This document shows, piece by piece, positions 48,813 to 57,569 of a DNA stretch of 64,000 nucleotides. The notes under the pieces were generated by a model that did no database searches, was not told the origin of the DNA, and saw only the letters and a list, made by a program, of their open reading frames with translations. The stretch's first letter is position 1, and each line of letters opens with the position of its first letter. A program made the translations under genes and the position numbers. The stretch is from Bradyrhizobium genosp. L (GTDB lineage: Bacteria; Pseudomonadota; Alphaproteobacteria; Rhizobiales; Xanthobacteraceae), in NCBI RefSeq assembly GCF_015624485.1, contig NZ_CP061378.1, positions 4,216,001 to 4,280,000 on the forward strand, given 5' to 3'.

Positions 48813-50174
48813 TTAAGCGGCAGTTTTCTCGGCGTCTTCATCCCTGAACAGCTCTTCCTTGGTGACGTTCTTCTCGGTCACCTTGGCGAGCTCCAGGATG
48901 AAGTCGACCACCTTGTCCTCGTAGATCGGGGCGCGCAGCTGGGCGAGCGCCTGGGCGTTGTTGCGATAGTAATCCCAGACCTCCTTCTCGCGGCCCGGCA
49001 CCTGGCGGGCGCGCTCGATCACGGCGCGGGAGACCTCGTCGTCGGTGACGGTGATCTTGTTCTTCTCGCCGATCTCCGAGAGCACGAGGCCGAGGCGGAC
49101 GCGGCGGTCGGCGATCTTCTGATACTCTTCCTTGGCGGCATCCTCGGTGGTGCTCTCGTCGGCAAAGGTCTTGCCGGAGGACTCCATCTCGGCCTTGATC
49201 GAGTTCCACATCAGGTTGAACTCCTCCGCAACAAGCGACGGCGGCGCCTCGAACCGGTGGCTCTCGTCGAGACGGTCGAGCAGCGCGCGCTTGACGCGCT
49301 GGCGGGTGGCGCCGGCGAACTCGCCCTTCAGGCGCTCGCGCATCAGCTCCTTGAGCTTGTCCAGCGACTCCAGGCCGAGTGTCTTGGCGAAGTCGTCGTC
49401 GATCGTGGTTTCGCCGGGCGACTCGACGGCCGTCGCCGTGGTCTCGAACTCCGCCGGCTGGCCGGCGAGCTTCTCGTTGAGGTAATTCTTCGGGAAGCCG
49501 ACCTTCAGCGTGCGGGTCTCGCCCGCGCCGATCCCGATCAGCTGCTCTTCGAAGCCTGGGATGAACTGGCCGGCACCGATCACAACCTGGATGCCCTCGC
49601 CGGCGCCGCCCTCGAAGGCTTCGCCGTTGATGGTGCCCTTGAAGTTGATGGTGACGCGGTCGCCGTTCTCGGCCTTCGCGCCGTCGGACTTGGCATTGTA
49701 GGGACGGCCGCCTTCGGCGACCCGCTTGATGGCGTCGTCGACATCGGCGTCGGACACCTCGACCACCGGCTTCTCGACCTCGAAGGTCTTGAAGTCAGCG
49801 AGCTGGATCGGCGGCACGACCTCGATCGCGACCGTGTAGGTCAGGTCGGTCTTGCCGGACAGCAATTCCTCGACCTCGGCCTTCTCGGTCGGCATCGTGA
49901 TCTTCGGCTCGCCGGCGAGACGGAAGCCGCGGTCCTCGAAGATCTTGCGGTTGGTGTCGCTGATGGTCTGGTCGATGGTCTCGGCCATCACCGAGCGGCC
50001 GTAGATCTTCTTCAGATGCGCCACCGGCACCTTGCCGGGACGGAAGCCGTTGAGACGGACCTTGTCCTTGAGGTCGACCAGCTTGGCACCCGCCTTGGCA
50101 TCGAGATCGGATGCCGGAACGCTGATCGTGAACTCGTGCTTCAGTCCCTCGTTGAGGGTCTCGGTGACCTGCAT
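48813..50174 (-). CDS. tig: Trigger factor
   Basis: The 453-residue ribosome-bound chaperone has the ribosome-binding signature GFRPGKVP near residue 45, a central FKBP-like prolyl isomerase domain ([20 protein letters not shown]) and the helical C-terminal chaperone arms. ATG 50174 gives [15 protein letters not shown], the family start; the open frame continues upstream into the tRNA-Leu region but without homology. It is first in the tig-clpP-clpX-lon order. Confidence 0.96.
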   Translation of the reverse strand: MQVTETLNEGLKHEFTISVPASDLDAKAGAKLVDLKDKVRLNGFRPGKVPVAHLKKIYGRSVMAETIDQTISDTNRKIFEDRGFRLAGEPKITMPTEKAEVEELLSGKTDLTYTVAIEVVPPIQLADFKTFEVEKPVVEVSDADVDDAIKRVAEGGRPYNAKSDGAKAENGDRVTINFKGTINGEAFEGGAGEGIQVVIGAGQFIPGFEEQLIGIGAGETRTLKVGFPKNYLNEKLAGQPAEFETTATAVESPGETTIDDDFAKTLGLESLDKLKELMRERLKGEFAGATRQRVKRALLDRLDESHRFEAPPSLVAEEFNLMWNSIKAEMESSGKTFADESTTEDAAKEEYQKIADRRVRLGLVLSEIGEKNKITVTDDEVSRAVIERARQVPGREKEVWDYYRNNAQALAQLRAPIYEDKVVDFILELAKVTEKNVTKEELFRDEDAEKTAA

Positions 50175-50338
50175 ATCAATCTTCTTCCGCTTTCGGCCGC
50201 CGGCCTCGCGGCCGTGGCAGTGTTCAATCATGTCGACGCGCGGCCGCTTGGGCCTGACGCCGGTGGTTCGGTGAACCCGCGGCCCCTCAAGGGGCTCAAG
50301 GCTCGCCAAGGAATCGTCATGCAAACGCGGTAAGCGCT

Positions 50339-50423
50339 TGGTGCGGGCGGAGGGACTCGAACCCCCACGACTTTCGTCACTGGAACCTAAATCCAGCGCG
50401 TCTACCAGTTCCGCCACGCCCGC
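50339..50423 (-). tRNA. tRNA-Leu (TAG)
   Basis: An 85-base type II tRNA on the minus strand. The acceptor GCGGGCG pairs CGCCCGC, the anticodon loop TTTAGGT has TAG, a long variable arm GTGACGAAAGTCGT is present, the T-loop is GTTCGAGTC and CCA is encoded. Confidence 0.96.
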
Positions 50424-50454
50424 GTGAAAAGCATCCAATTCGGCCGCGGTGCCT

Positions 50455-50506
50455 GAGCATGATTGCCGAAAAGTGCTCTGCGGTTTTCGGGCGGCCAATC
50501 ATGCTC
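50455..50506. repeat. GCATGATT-type palindrome
   Basis: GAGCATGATT (50455-50464) pairs with AATCATGCTC (50497-50506), and CCGAAAA (50466-50472) with TTTTCGG (50484-50490). It is the same family as 15058-15104. It lies just after the tRNA-Leu 5' end. Confidence 0.82.
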
Positions 50507-50520
50507 CAACTAAATGGAAT

Positions 50521-50572
50521 CGATCACGTTTATGGCTTTGGATGCCCGCGTCCAAAGCCATAAACGTGATCG
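50521..50572. repeat. 22-bp perfect inverted repeat upstream of the cupredoxin gene
   Basis: Two 22-bp perfect arms (50521-50542, starting CGATCACGTTTATGG, and 50551-50572, starting TCCAAAGCCATAAACG) flank an 8-base loop. The sequence differs from the other palindromes in the window. It lies about 100 bases before the multicopper-oxidase-like gene and 15 bases after another palindrome, so it may be part of a composite repeat or a regulatory hairpin. Confidence 0.85.
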
Positions 50573-50674
50573 TTGCGGCGGGCTTATAACATGCGCCCAC
50601 CGGTTCGCAGCAAAAAAATGGCCGGTTTTGCTTCCGTCCTGCGACCGATCGCGACTGGACAGGTTCACTCGAAA

Positions 50675-52030
50675 ATGGTCCGCATCGGTCCGATGGCAAG
50701 ACCTTTGGCAAGTCCTTTGGAAAGACCTTTGGCAAGCTCCGAACTTCCCCTCACCCGGCGCGACCTGCTGACCGTCCTTGGCGCCACGGCGGTTGGCTCC
50801 GGCTTGCCGACCACCAGTTGGGCGCAAGGCCGCACCGCGGTTGCCTTGACCGCCAAGCTGGACCGCATCGCGCTGCGTCCCGGCGGCCCCGAGACACCGG
50901 TCACCGCGCTTGCCGGCAGCGACCTCCGCTTCAAGCGGGGCGAGACCCTCGATGTGACCTTTGCGAACGAGCTGAAGCTCCCCGCCGCGCTCGATTGCCG
51001 CGGGCTCGACGGCGTGCCGGCCGCGGAGCCGCTGATCTCGCGTGCGCCGATCGCAACGGGGGCAAAGGATAGCTTTCAGCTCCCGCTTCGGCATGCCGGC
51101 ACCTTCCTCTGCGAGGCCACGCTCGACGGCGACGCCACGCCGGCGCGGCCGCGCGCGCTCGTCGTGACCAGCGCCTCACCGGTCGCGGTCGATCGCGACG
51201 AGGTGCTGCTGATCGAGGAATGGCATCTACGTGCCGACGGAATGGCAGTGCCGGCAGGAACCGATCCGAAGGATACTTCGCTAATTCATACAGTTAACGG
51301 CAAGACCTCGCTCGATATCTCGGCGCCCGCCAACGCCCGCCTCAGACTCCGCTTCATCAACGGCAGCCCGCGCAGCGTGCTGGCGGTGAAGCTGGAGAAC
51401 GTCGAAGTCCGGGTGATGGCGATTGACGGCCAACCGGCAGAACCATTCGCGGCCCGCAACGGTGCTTTGGTACTGGCGCCGGGAAACCGCACCGACGTCT
51501 TTATCGATGCGACCGGCCCGGCTGGAACCAGCTTTCCGATCCTGATCCATGACGGCAAGCAGGCGAAGCCGGTCGGCAGACTGGTCGTCTCGAACGACCC
51601 GACAATCCGTTCTGCGCCATTTCCGCCCGCGCCGCCGCTCCCAGGCAACGACCTGCCGGCGCAGATCGACCTCAAGGCCGCCCTCCGGTTCGATCTCACG
51701 CTCGGGACCGAGGCCGATTGGGCCCGGGCCTCCGACTTCAAGCCATCCGCCGCGCCGGCCTTTCAGGCCAAGGCCGGCCGGCCGGTCGTGCTGGCCCTGA
51801 CCAACCGCAATGCCCTCGCCACCGTGTTCCACCTGCACGGCCATCACTTCCGTCTGCTCGACCGGCTCGACGACGGCTGGAAGCCGTTCTGGCTCGACAC
51901 GCTGGCGCTCGAGCCCGGCCAGACCCAGCGCATCGCCTTCCTCGCCGAATATCCCGGCCGTTATCTGATCGAGCAGGTCGCGACCGACTGGGCCGCGCCG
52001 CGCCTGCTCCGATGGTACAGTGTCCAATAA
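50675..52030 (+). CDS. Multicopper-oxidase-like cupredoxin protein lacking most copper ligands
   Basis: A protein of 451 residues from ATG 50675 or 445 from ATG 50693. A Tat signal (LTRRDLLTVLGATAVG) lies about 25 residues in, and three cupredoxin domains follow. Only the C-terminal HLHGHHF motif (about residues 386-392) of the four copper motifs remains. The first reads LDCRGLDG instead of LHWHG, the second lacks HSH, and the final HCH block is replaced by YPGRYLIEQVATDW. It is thus unlikely to be an oxidase. FtsP/SufI is a known precedent for a ligand-poor member. Three 12-base repeats at 50701-50736 encode PLAS-PLER-PLAS before the signal. Confidence 0.85.
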   Translation: MVRIGPMARPLASPLERPLASSELPLTRRDLLTVLGATAVGSGLPTTSWAQGRTAVALTAKLDRIALRPGGPETPVTALAGSDLRFKRGETLDVTFANELKLPAALDCRGLDGVPAAEPLISRAPIATGAKDSFQLPLRHAGTFLCEATLDGDATPARPRALVVTSASPVAVDRDEVLLIEEWHLRADGMAVPAGTDPKDTSLIHTVNGKTSLDISAPANARLRLRFINGSPRSVLAVKLENVEVRVMAIDGQPAEPFAARNGALVLAPGNRTDVFIDATGPAGTSFPILIHDGKQAKPVGRLVVSNDPTIRSAPFPPAPPLPGNDLPAQIDLKAALRFDLTLGTEADWARASDFKPSAAPAFQAKAGRPVVLALTNRNALATVFHLHGHHFRLLDRLDDGWKPFWLDTLALEPGQTQRIAFLAEYPGRYLIEQVATDWAAPRLLRWYSVQ

Positions 52031-52048
52031 CAACAAGAGGAAACACCC

Positions 52049-53134
52049 ATGAGCCAGACAGTTGCAGCGATCCGCGGAGTTCGTGCGCGAAGCGTCGTGG
52101 TGCCGCTCAAGCGCCCCGTGAAGAACGCCTTCGGCGTGATCGATTCCGGCCCGCTGGTGCTGATCGATGTCGAGACCGATCAAGGTGTTACCGGCCGCAC
52201 CTACATCTTCGCCTATAGCAAGCTCACACTTAACCCACTTTGCTATCTGATCGAGGAGATCGGCCGCGAGCTTGTCGGCAGGCCGGTCGCGCCGTTCGAG
52301 CTGATGAAGGCGATGGATGCCAAGTTCCGGCTGCTCGGCTGGCAGGGCCTGGTCGGCATGGCCGTGTCCGGCCTCGACATGGCGTATTGGGATGTACTCG
52401 GGCAACTCGCCGGCCGGCCGCTGGTCGAACTGCTCGGCGGCTCGGCAAAGCCGATCAAGGCCTATGACAGCTACGGCGTGGTCGATCCGGTCGCCGACGA
52501 GCGCGCGCTGCGCCGGTCGCTCGACCAGGGCTTTCGCGGCATCAAGATCAAGGGCGGCGATGGCGATGCCACCAATGACGAGCGCGTGGTCAGCGGTGTG
52601 CGCGCCCTGCTCGGCCCCGACATCGCATTGATGATCGACTTCAACCAGTCGCTCGATCCGGCGGAAGCGACCCGCCGCATCGAACGGCTGGCGCCTTACG
52701 ATCTGCACTGGATCGAGGAGCCGGTGCCGCAGGAAAACCTGTCCGGCCACGCGCAGGTGCGCGAGCTCTCGCCGACGCCGATCCAGGCCGGCGAGAACTG
52801 GTGGTTCCCGCGCGGCTTTGCCGAGGCGATCGCGGCCGGTGCGTCCGACTTCATCATGCCCGACGTGATGAAGGTCGGCGGCGTCACCGGTTGGCTTCAA
52901 GTCTCAGGCCAGGCCGACGCGGCAAACATTCCAATGTCGAGCCATCTGTTTGCGGAAGTCAGCTCCCATCTGCTCGCGGTGACGCCAACCGCGCACTGGC
53001 TCGAATTCCTCGACTTCGCCGGCGCGATCCTGGACAAGCCCGCCGAGATCGTCGACGGCGCGGTGACCGCCCGCGGCCCTGGCCTCGGCATCAGCTGGAA
53101 CGAGCCGGCGGTTGCGAAGTATCTGGTGAGTTGA
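52049..53134 (+). CDS. Enolase-superfamily enzyme, mandelate racemase type
   Basis: The 361-residue protein has the capping domain and TIM barrel of the mandelate racemase/muconate lactonizing group. Catalytic features are GIKIKGG (the Lys-x-Lys base, about residues 166-168), the metal ligands Asp in LMIDFNQ (about 197), Glu in HWIEEPVP (about 222) and Glu in QAGENW (about 247), and His in MSSHLFAE (about 297). Lys plus His bases fit the mandelate racemase subgroup acting on an alpha-hydroxy acid or sugar acid. It starts 18 bases after the cupredoxin gene. The stop lies in a 17-base tandem duplication. Confidence 0.92.
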   Translation: MSQTVAAIRGVRARSVVVPLKRPVKNAFGVIDSGPLVLIDVETDQGVTGRTYIFAYSKLTLNPLCYLIEEIGRELVGRPVAPFELMKAMDAKFRLLGWQGLVGMAVSGLDMAYWDVLGQLAGRPLVELLGGSAKPIKAYDSYGVVDPVADERALRRSLDQGFRGIKIKGGDGDATNDERVVSGVRALLGPDIALMIDFNQSLDPAEATRRIERLAPYDLHWIEEPVPQENLSGHAQVRELSPTPIQAGENWWFPRGFAEAIAAGASDFIMPDVMKVGGVTGWLQVSGQADAANIPMSSHLFAEVSSHLLAVTPTAHWLEFLDFAGAILDKPAEIVDGAVTARGPGLGISWNEPAVAKYLVS

Positions 53135-53149
53135 AGTATCTGGTGAGTT
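53116..53149 (+). repeat. 17-bp tandem duplication across the enolase stop codon
   Basis: GAAGTATCTGGTGAGTT occurs twice head to tail (53116-53132 and 53133-53149). The TGA stop is made at the junction. Without the duplication the gene would end at the TAG now 17 bases further on, so the protein end is nearly unchanged (KYLVS). Confidence 0.85.
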
Positions 53150-53173
53150 AGAGCGCGTAGACCGTAGTAGTCC

Positions 53174-53252
53174 GTAGGATGGGTGGAGCGAAGCGATACC
53201 CATCGACTTTTTTCCACGCGGCGGGATGATCGCTGCGCTCCACCCATCCTAC
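53174..53252. repeat. GGATGGGTGGAGCG palindrome
   Basis: GTAGGATGGGTGGAGCG (53174-53190) pairs perfectly with CGCTCCACCCATCCTAC (53236-53252). It lies between the convergent enolase and MFS genes. The same family is at 60403-60487. Confidence 0.85.
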
Positions 53253-53263
53253 AAACACACTCT

Positions 53264-54604
53264 CTATCGCTCCGGATTGGTGCCGACGCCGAGCGAGCCG
53301 ATGCCGGCGTCGGGTGCCGCATCGAGGCCGGCCGCCGTGATCGGCTGATCGACGATGAACAGATAGGATCCCGCCGAGACGACACCAATCAAGGCACCGA
53401 CGACGAGCGCCGGGACGAACGAGCCGGTCTTCTGCACGATCAATCCGGTCACGGTCGGCGCCAGCGCGCCGCCGAGATAGCCGCCGAAATTCTGCACCGC
53501 GCCGATCGAGGCGGTGCAATTAGTCGGGACTGCGACCGAGCTCAGCGCCCAGGCGCAGGTGCTGGTGACATAGACCAGGAACAACGAGATCGAAATGAAG
53601 GCGATCGCCAACGTGTTGCTCTCGACATAAGCGGCCGCCACCGTGCAGGCCGCCGTTCCAAGCAGCGAGATCGCCGCCGGATAACGCCGGCTCTTGAGCG
53701 GCTCGACGCCACGCCGCACCAGCATGTCGGCGATGTAGCCGCCGAGCACGCCGCCGACGACACCGCAGGCGAACGGGACTGCCGCCGCCCATCCGGTGTA
53801 TTTCACGCTCATGTGGCGCTCGATCTCGAGATAGCCCGGCAGCCACGCCGTGTAGATCCAGGTCAGATAGATGCAGCCGAAATAGCCGAAGATCATGCCC
53901 CAGGTGGCGCGGAAGCGGAACAGCTGGCGCCACTCGCGAAACGTCACCCGCGTGCGCTGGCCGGGCGGATCGCCCTGCGTCCGGTAGGCATTCTCCTGCG
54001 ACGAGAGCGCAACCTCGTGCGGATTGCGATAGAGCACGCACCACAGCGCGGCGACGATCAGGCCGGCGACGCCCATGATCACGAACATCGCGCGCCAGCC
54101 GAACGAGAGCATGAGATAGGTCAGCAGCGGCACGGCGATCGCGGTGCCGAGCGACGACGCACAGTTGAAGACGCCGGTGGCAAGGCCGCGGTCGCGCTGA
54201 TTGAACCAGTCGCGCACCACCCGCGCACCGGTCGGGAATTGCGGCGCCTCGCCGACACCGAGCAGCACGCGGGCGCCGAAGAATTGTCCGAAATTCTGCA
54301 CCAGGCCGCCGAGCAACTGCGCCAGCGACCACAGGCTGAGGCCCATGGTCAGCAAGATGCGCGGCCCCAACCTGTCGACCATCGCCCCGGTCGGCAGTTG
54401 CGCGAACGCATAGGCCCAAAGGAACGCCGACAACAAATAGCCCATGTCGGCGATCGACAATCCGAGTTCCTCGCGGATCAGCGGATTGGCGACGGCGAGC
54501 GTTGCCCGATCGATGTAGTTGACGACGCCGGCAACCACCAGCAGGGCCAGCGCAACGCGCTGAATTGTTTTCAGACGTGGCGTCGCAAGCTCGATCCCGG
54601 ACAT
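53264..54604 (-). CDS. MFS transporter, sugar-acid/organic-anion (ACS) type
   Basis: The 446-residue protein has 12 helices, NYIDRATLAVANPLI in helix 1 and the loop PTGAMVDRLGPRILL. These are typical of the anion:cation symporter group that imports galactonate, glucarate or phthalate. ATG 54604 is chosen because AGAGGAAG lies just upstream; the frame is open further up. It is convergent with the mandelate-racemase-type gene, so one may import the substrate of the other. Confidence 0.9.
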   Translation of the reverse strand: MSGIELATPRLKTIQRVALALLVVAGVVNYIDRATLAVANPLIREELGLSIADMGYLLSAFLWAYAFAQLPTGAMVDRLGPRILLTMGLSLWSLAQLLGGLVQNFGQFFGARVLLGVGEAPQFPTGARVVRDWFNQRDRGLATGVFNCASSLGTAIAVPLLTYLMLSFGWRAMFVIMGVAGLIVAALWCVLYRNPHEVALSSQENAYRTQGDPPGQRTRVTFREWRQLFRFRATWGMIFGYFGCIYLTWIYTAWLPGYLEIERHMSVKYTGWAAAVPFACGVVGGVLGGYIADMLVRRGVEPLKSRRYPAAISLLGTAACTVAAAYVESNTLAIAFISISLFLVYVTSTCAWALSSVAVPTNCTASIGAVQNFGGYLGGALAPTVTGLIVQKTGSFVPALVVGALIGVVSAGSYLFIVDQPITAAGLDAAPDAGIGSLGVGTNPER

Positions 54605-54791
54605 CAACTTCCTCTTCTGCATTTTTTTGCGAGAGGTTATCGGGACGATACGCGATGGACCAGAACGGAACGCGCGGGGCCTCGTTGCATTTCGACATGG
54701 GCTGCGCTGCATAGTTCCGCATGCATCGTGCCGAAGCGCGGACACGCAGGATGAATAGAGCGTAGCGAAGCGCCATCAACGATGCGCGTCA

Positions 54792-55253
54792 TCAAGCAGT
54801 CGCGCGCGTCCAGAGATAGCGCACGTCCGGTTCTCGCTCCTCGTTGCGGCTGCCGTCGGTCGCCTCGACCAAGCGGAAACCGCGCGCCTCGTAGAAACGC
54901 AGCGCTTGCTTGTTGCGCTGAAAGGTCCAGAGCTGCAACCGGTCGGCGCCTTGCCTCGCGATCTCAAGCAGCGCGCTGCCGATGCCGCGGCCCTGCGCTG
55001 AAGGCAGCACATAGAGCTGCTCGATCCAGTCGTCATGGAAGGCGATCACGCCGATCATCGCGTCGCCCTCGAACGCGCCCCACAGCGTGCAGGCGGCATA
55101 CATCCGCTCGCGATAGAACCAGCGGTCCTCATCCGGCGTGTGCAGACCCGTAAGCCACGGCAGCGCCTGATCGAACGCCGTGCGATGCACGCGCGCGGCC
55201 GCATCCATGTCGGCGCGTTCGAGCAGCCTAATACTCAATCCCGAACTCGTCAT
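54792..55253 (-). CDS. GNAT-family N-acetyltransferase
   Basis: The 153-residue protein has the GNAT fold with the acetyl-CoA motif YVLPSAQGRGIGSALLEIA (Q/R-x-x-G-x-G/A). The C-terminal part, RFYEARGFRLVEATDG, is also typical. The substrate is unknown. The start overlaps the nnr end by 26 bases; ATG 55253 or an in-frame TTG at 55235 could be used. It is probably translated with nnr. Confidence 0.88.
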   Translation of the reverse strand: MTSSGLSIRLLERADMDAAARVHRTAFDQALPWLTGLHTPDEDRWFYRERMYAACTLWGAFEGDAMIGVIAFHDDWIEQLYVLPSAQGRGIGSALLEIARQGADRLQLWTFQRNKQALRFYEARGFRLVEATDGSRNEEREPDVRYLWTRATA

Positions 55254-56727
55254 AGAGACGGCGGAACACGGCAGGCAGCACCTCGGTCAGATCCTCCGCG
55301 ATCAGGCCGGGCCCCGCTTCGCTGGCGCCCTCGCCGTGCATCCAGACGCCGATGCTGGCGGCCTCGAAGGCTGCAACGCCCTGCGCAAGGAAACCCGCGA
55401 TGATGCCGGACAACACATCGCCGGCGCCGGCGGTCGCAAGCCAGGGCGGTGCGTTGGCGGCGATGGTGGTGCGGCCGTCGGGGGACGCGACCACGGTGTC
55501 GGCGCCCTTCAGCAGCACGACGGCACCGGAGCGCTCGGCCGCGGCGCGCACGCGCTCGAGCTTCGAGCGGCCGGGATGCTTGTTTGAGATATCGCTGAAC
55601 AGCCGCGGAAACTCGCCCTCATGCGGCGTCAGCACTACCTGCTGGCCGTCGGAAGCCTTGATCGCTTCGAACAACCGGTCCGGCGCGCCGGCAAAGCTGG
55701 TCAGCGCATCGGCGTCGAGCACGAGATGCCGCTGCGCCGACAGCGCGGTGTGGACGAAGTCACGGGTCCGCGCGCTGACGCCGGCGCCCGGCCCGATCAC
55801 ACAGGCATTGAGCCTGACGTCGTCGAGCAATTCGGCGAACTGGATCGGATTGTCGACCGCGCGCACCATCACCGCGGTGAGCGCCGCCGCGTTGACGGCC
55901 AGCGCATCGCGCGGCGAGGCCAGCGTCACGAGCCCCGCACCGGCGCGCAGCGCGCCGCGCGCGGCGAGCCGTGCCGCCCCGGTCGAAGCGATATCGCCGG
56001 ACACCACGACGGCATGGCCGCGGGCGTATTTGTGGCCGTCGATCCGTGGCACCGGGAACGACCAGCGCCAGGCCTGCGGCGCATTCTCAGCGGTCAGTGG
56101 CTTGATCTCGTCGAGCACCTGCGGATCGATACCGATGTCGGCGAGCCGCACCCGGCCGCAATGCATCCGCCCGGGCAACAAGAGGTGCGCCGGCTTCTTG
56201 CGGAAGAAGGTCACCGTCTCGGTCGCCTGCACCGCGGTGCCCATCACCGCGCCTGACGTGCCGTTGATGCCGCTCGGCAGGTCGACGGCGAGCACCGGCG
56301 CGCCGTTGGCATTGACAGCCGCAATCATCTCCAGGGGATCGCCCTTCACCGGCCGGTTCAACCCGGCGCCGAACAGCGCGTCGATGATCAAGGCGGGCTT
56401 GCCGAGCGCCTGCGGGTTGAACGGCAGCACCGGATATTTCCAGCCCTTGGCCGCCAGCGCCGCGTCGCCCTGCAGGCTGTCGCGCTCGCAGAGCAGGATG
56501 ACCGAGACCTCGCGGCCGCGCGCGGCGAGCTCGGCGGCGGCAACAAAGCCGTCACCGCCATTGTTGCCGCGGCCGGCGACCACGACGATCGGTCCCTCCT
56601 CGACCAGCTCCATCGCCGCCTCCGCGACCGCCTGGCCCGCGCTCATCATCAATGCGAAGCCGGGCGTGCCGGCTGCGATGGTCAGCCGGTCGGCACGCTC
56701 CATTTCGGTGGTGGTCAGGACGTCCAT
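55228..56727 (-). CDS. nnr: Bifunctional NAD(P)H-hydrate repair enzyme
   Basis: The 499-residue protein fuses an N-terminal NAD(P)HX epimerase (VVAGRGNNGGDGFVAA, DALFGAGLNRP) to a C-terminal ADP-dependent NAD(P)HX dehydratase (VLTPHEGEFPRLF and TAGAGDVLSGIIAGFLAQG). It repairs damaged NADH and NADPH. The length is normal for the fusion. It is divergent from glnB, a neighbour relationship common in rhizobia. Confidence 0.95.
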   Translation of the reverse strand: MDVLTTTEMERADRLTIAAGTPGFALMMSAGQAVAEAAMELVEEGPIVVVAGRGNNGGDGFVAAAELAARGREVSVILLCERDSLQGDAALAAKGWKYPVLPFNPQALGKPALIIDALFGAGLNRPVKGDPLEMIAAVNANGAPVLAVDLPSGINGTSGAVMGTAVQATETVTFFRKKPAHLLLPGRMHCGRVRLADIGIDPQVLDEIKPLTAENAPQAWRWSFPVPRIDGHKYARGHAVVVSGDIASTGAARLAARGALRAGAGLVTLASPRDALAVNAAALTAVMVRAVDNPIQFAELLDDVRLNACVIGPGAGVSARTRDFVHTALSAQRHLVLDADALTSFAGAPDRLFEAIKASDGQQVVLTPHEGEFPRLFSDISNKHPGRSKLERVRAAAERSGAVVLLKGADTVVASPDGRTTIAANAPPWLATAGAGDVLSGIIAGFLAQGVAAFEAASIGVWMHGEGASEAGPGLIAEDLTEVLPAVFRRLYDEFGIEY

Positions 56728-56922
56728 GCCGAATCCTCAATCGCTTCGCCTTTTCCAGAGGCAATTCCCATGACGTTCCCAAGGTTTCTGCTGGCCGATT
56801 GCATACGGATTGATCTATTTGCCTATTCGTTGGGCTTGGCTATCATAGCCCAGCTGGTTCGATATCAGCCGACTGCCTGTTAAAAGGCTGATAACATTTC
56901 GAAATCGGGGACCTTAACAACT

Positions 56923-56938
56923 TGGCATAGACCCTGCT
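56923..56938 (+). promoter_or_regulatory. Sigma-54-type promoter upstream of glnB
   Basis: TGGCATAGACCCTGCT has the GG-N10-GC spacing of sigma-54 promoters (GG 56924-56925, GC 56936-56937) and matches the -24/-12 consensus at most positions. Upstream in the same 354-base gap are two palindromes that may be activator sites: GGCTAT-C-ATAGCC (56838-56850) and TATCAGCC/GGCTGATA (56863-56870 and 56886-56893). NtrC would be the expected activator. The rest of the gap is unremarkable. Confidence 0.7.
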
Positions 56939-57012
56939 TTTGAGGAAGCCGCGCGCGGCGGCGCTTGCTGCGACCATTGCGCGTGTTTCCGGCCCGCTGC
57001 CGGAGGCTTTAG

Positions 57013-57420
<408 letters not shown>

Positions 57421-57461
57421 GCCCGGTGCTATCCGGATTTTCCGACGCCAAAAGAGAAAAA

Positions 57462-57479
57462 AGGCTGCTTCGGCAGCCT
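57462..57479 (+). terminator. Hairpin between glnB and glnA
   Basis: AGGCTGC and GCAGCCT form a 7-bp stem with a TTCG tetraloop, followed by GATTTCGTTT. It may be a weak terminator that lowers read-through from glnB into glnA, or a processing barrier that protects the glnB message. Confidence 0.6.
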
Positions 57480-57569
57480 GATTTCGTTTGAGCCGTCATA
57501 CCAGCTCGCCAGAAGCGGGAATAACGTCGCCCACCGCCGGAACCGACCCGCACATCAAAAGGGGTATTC

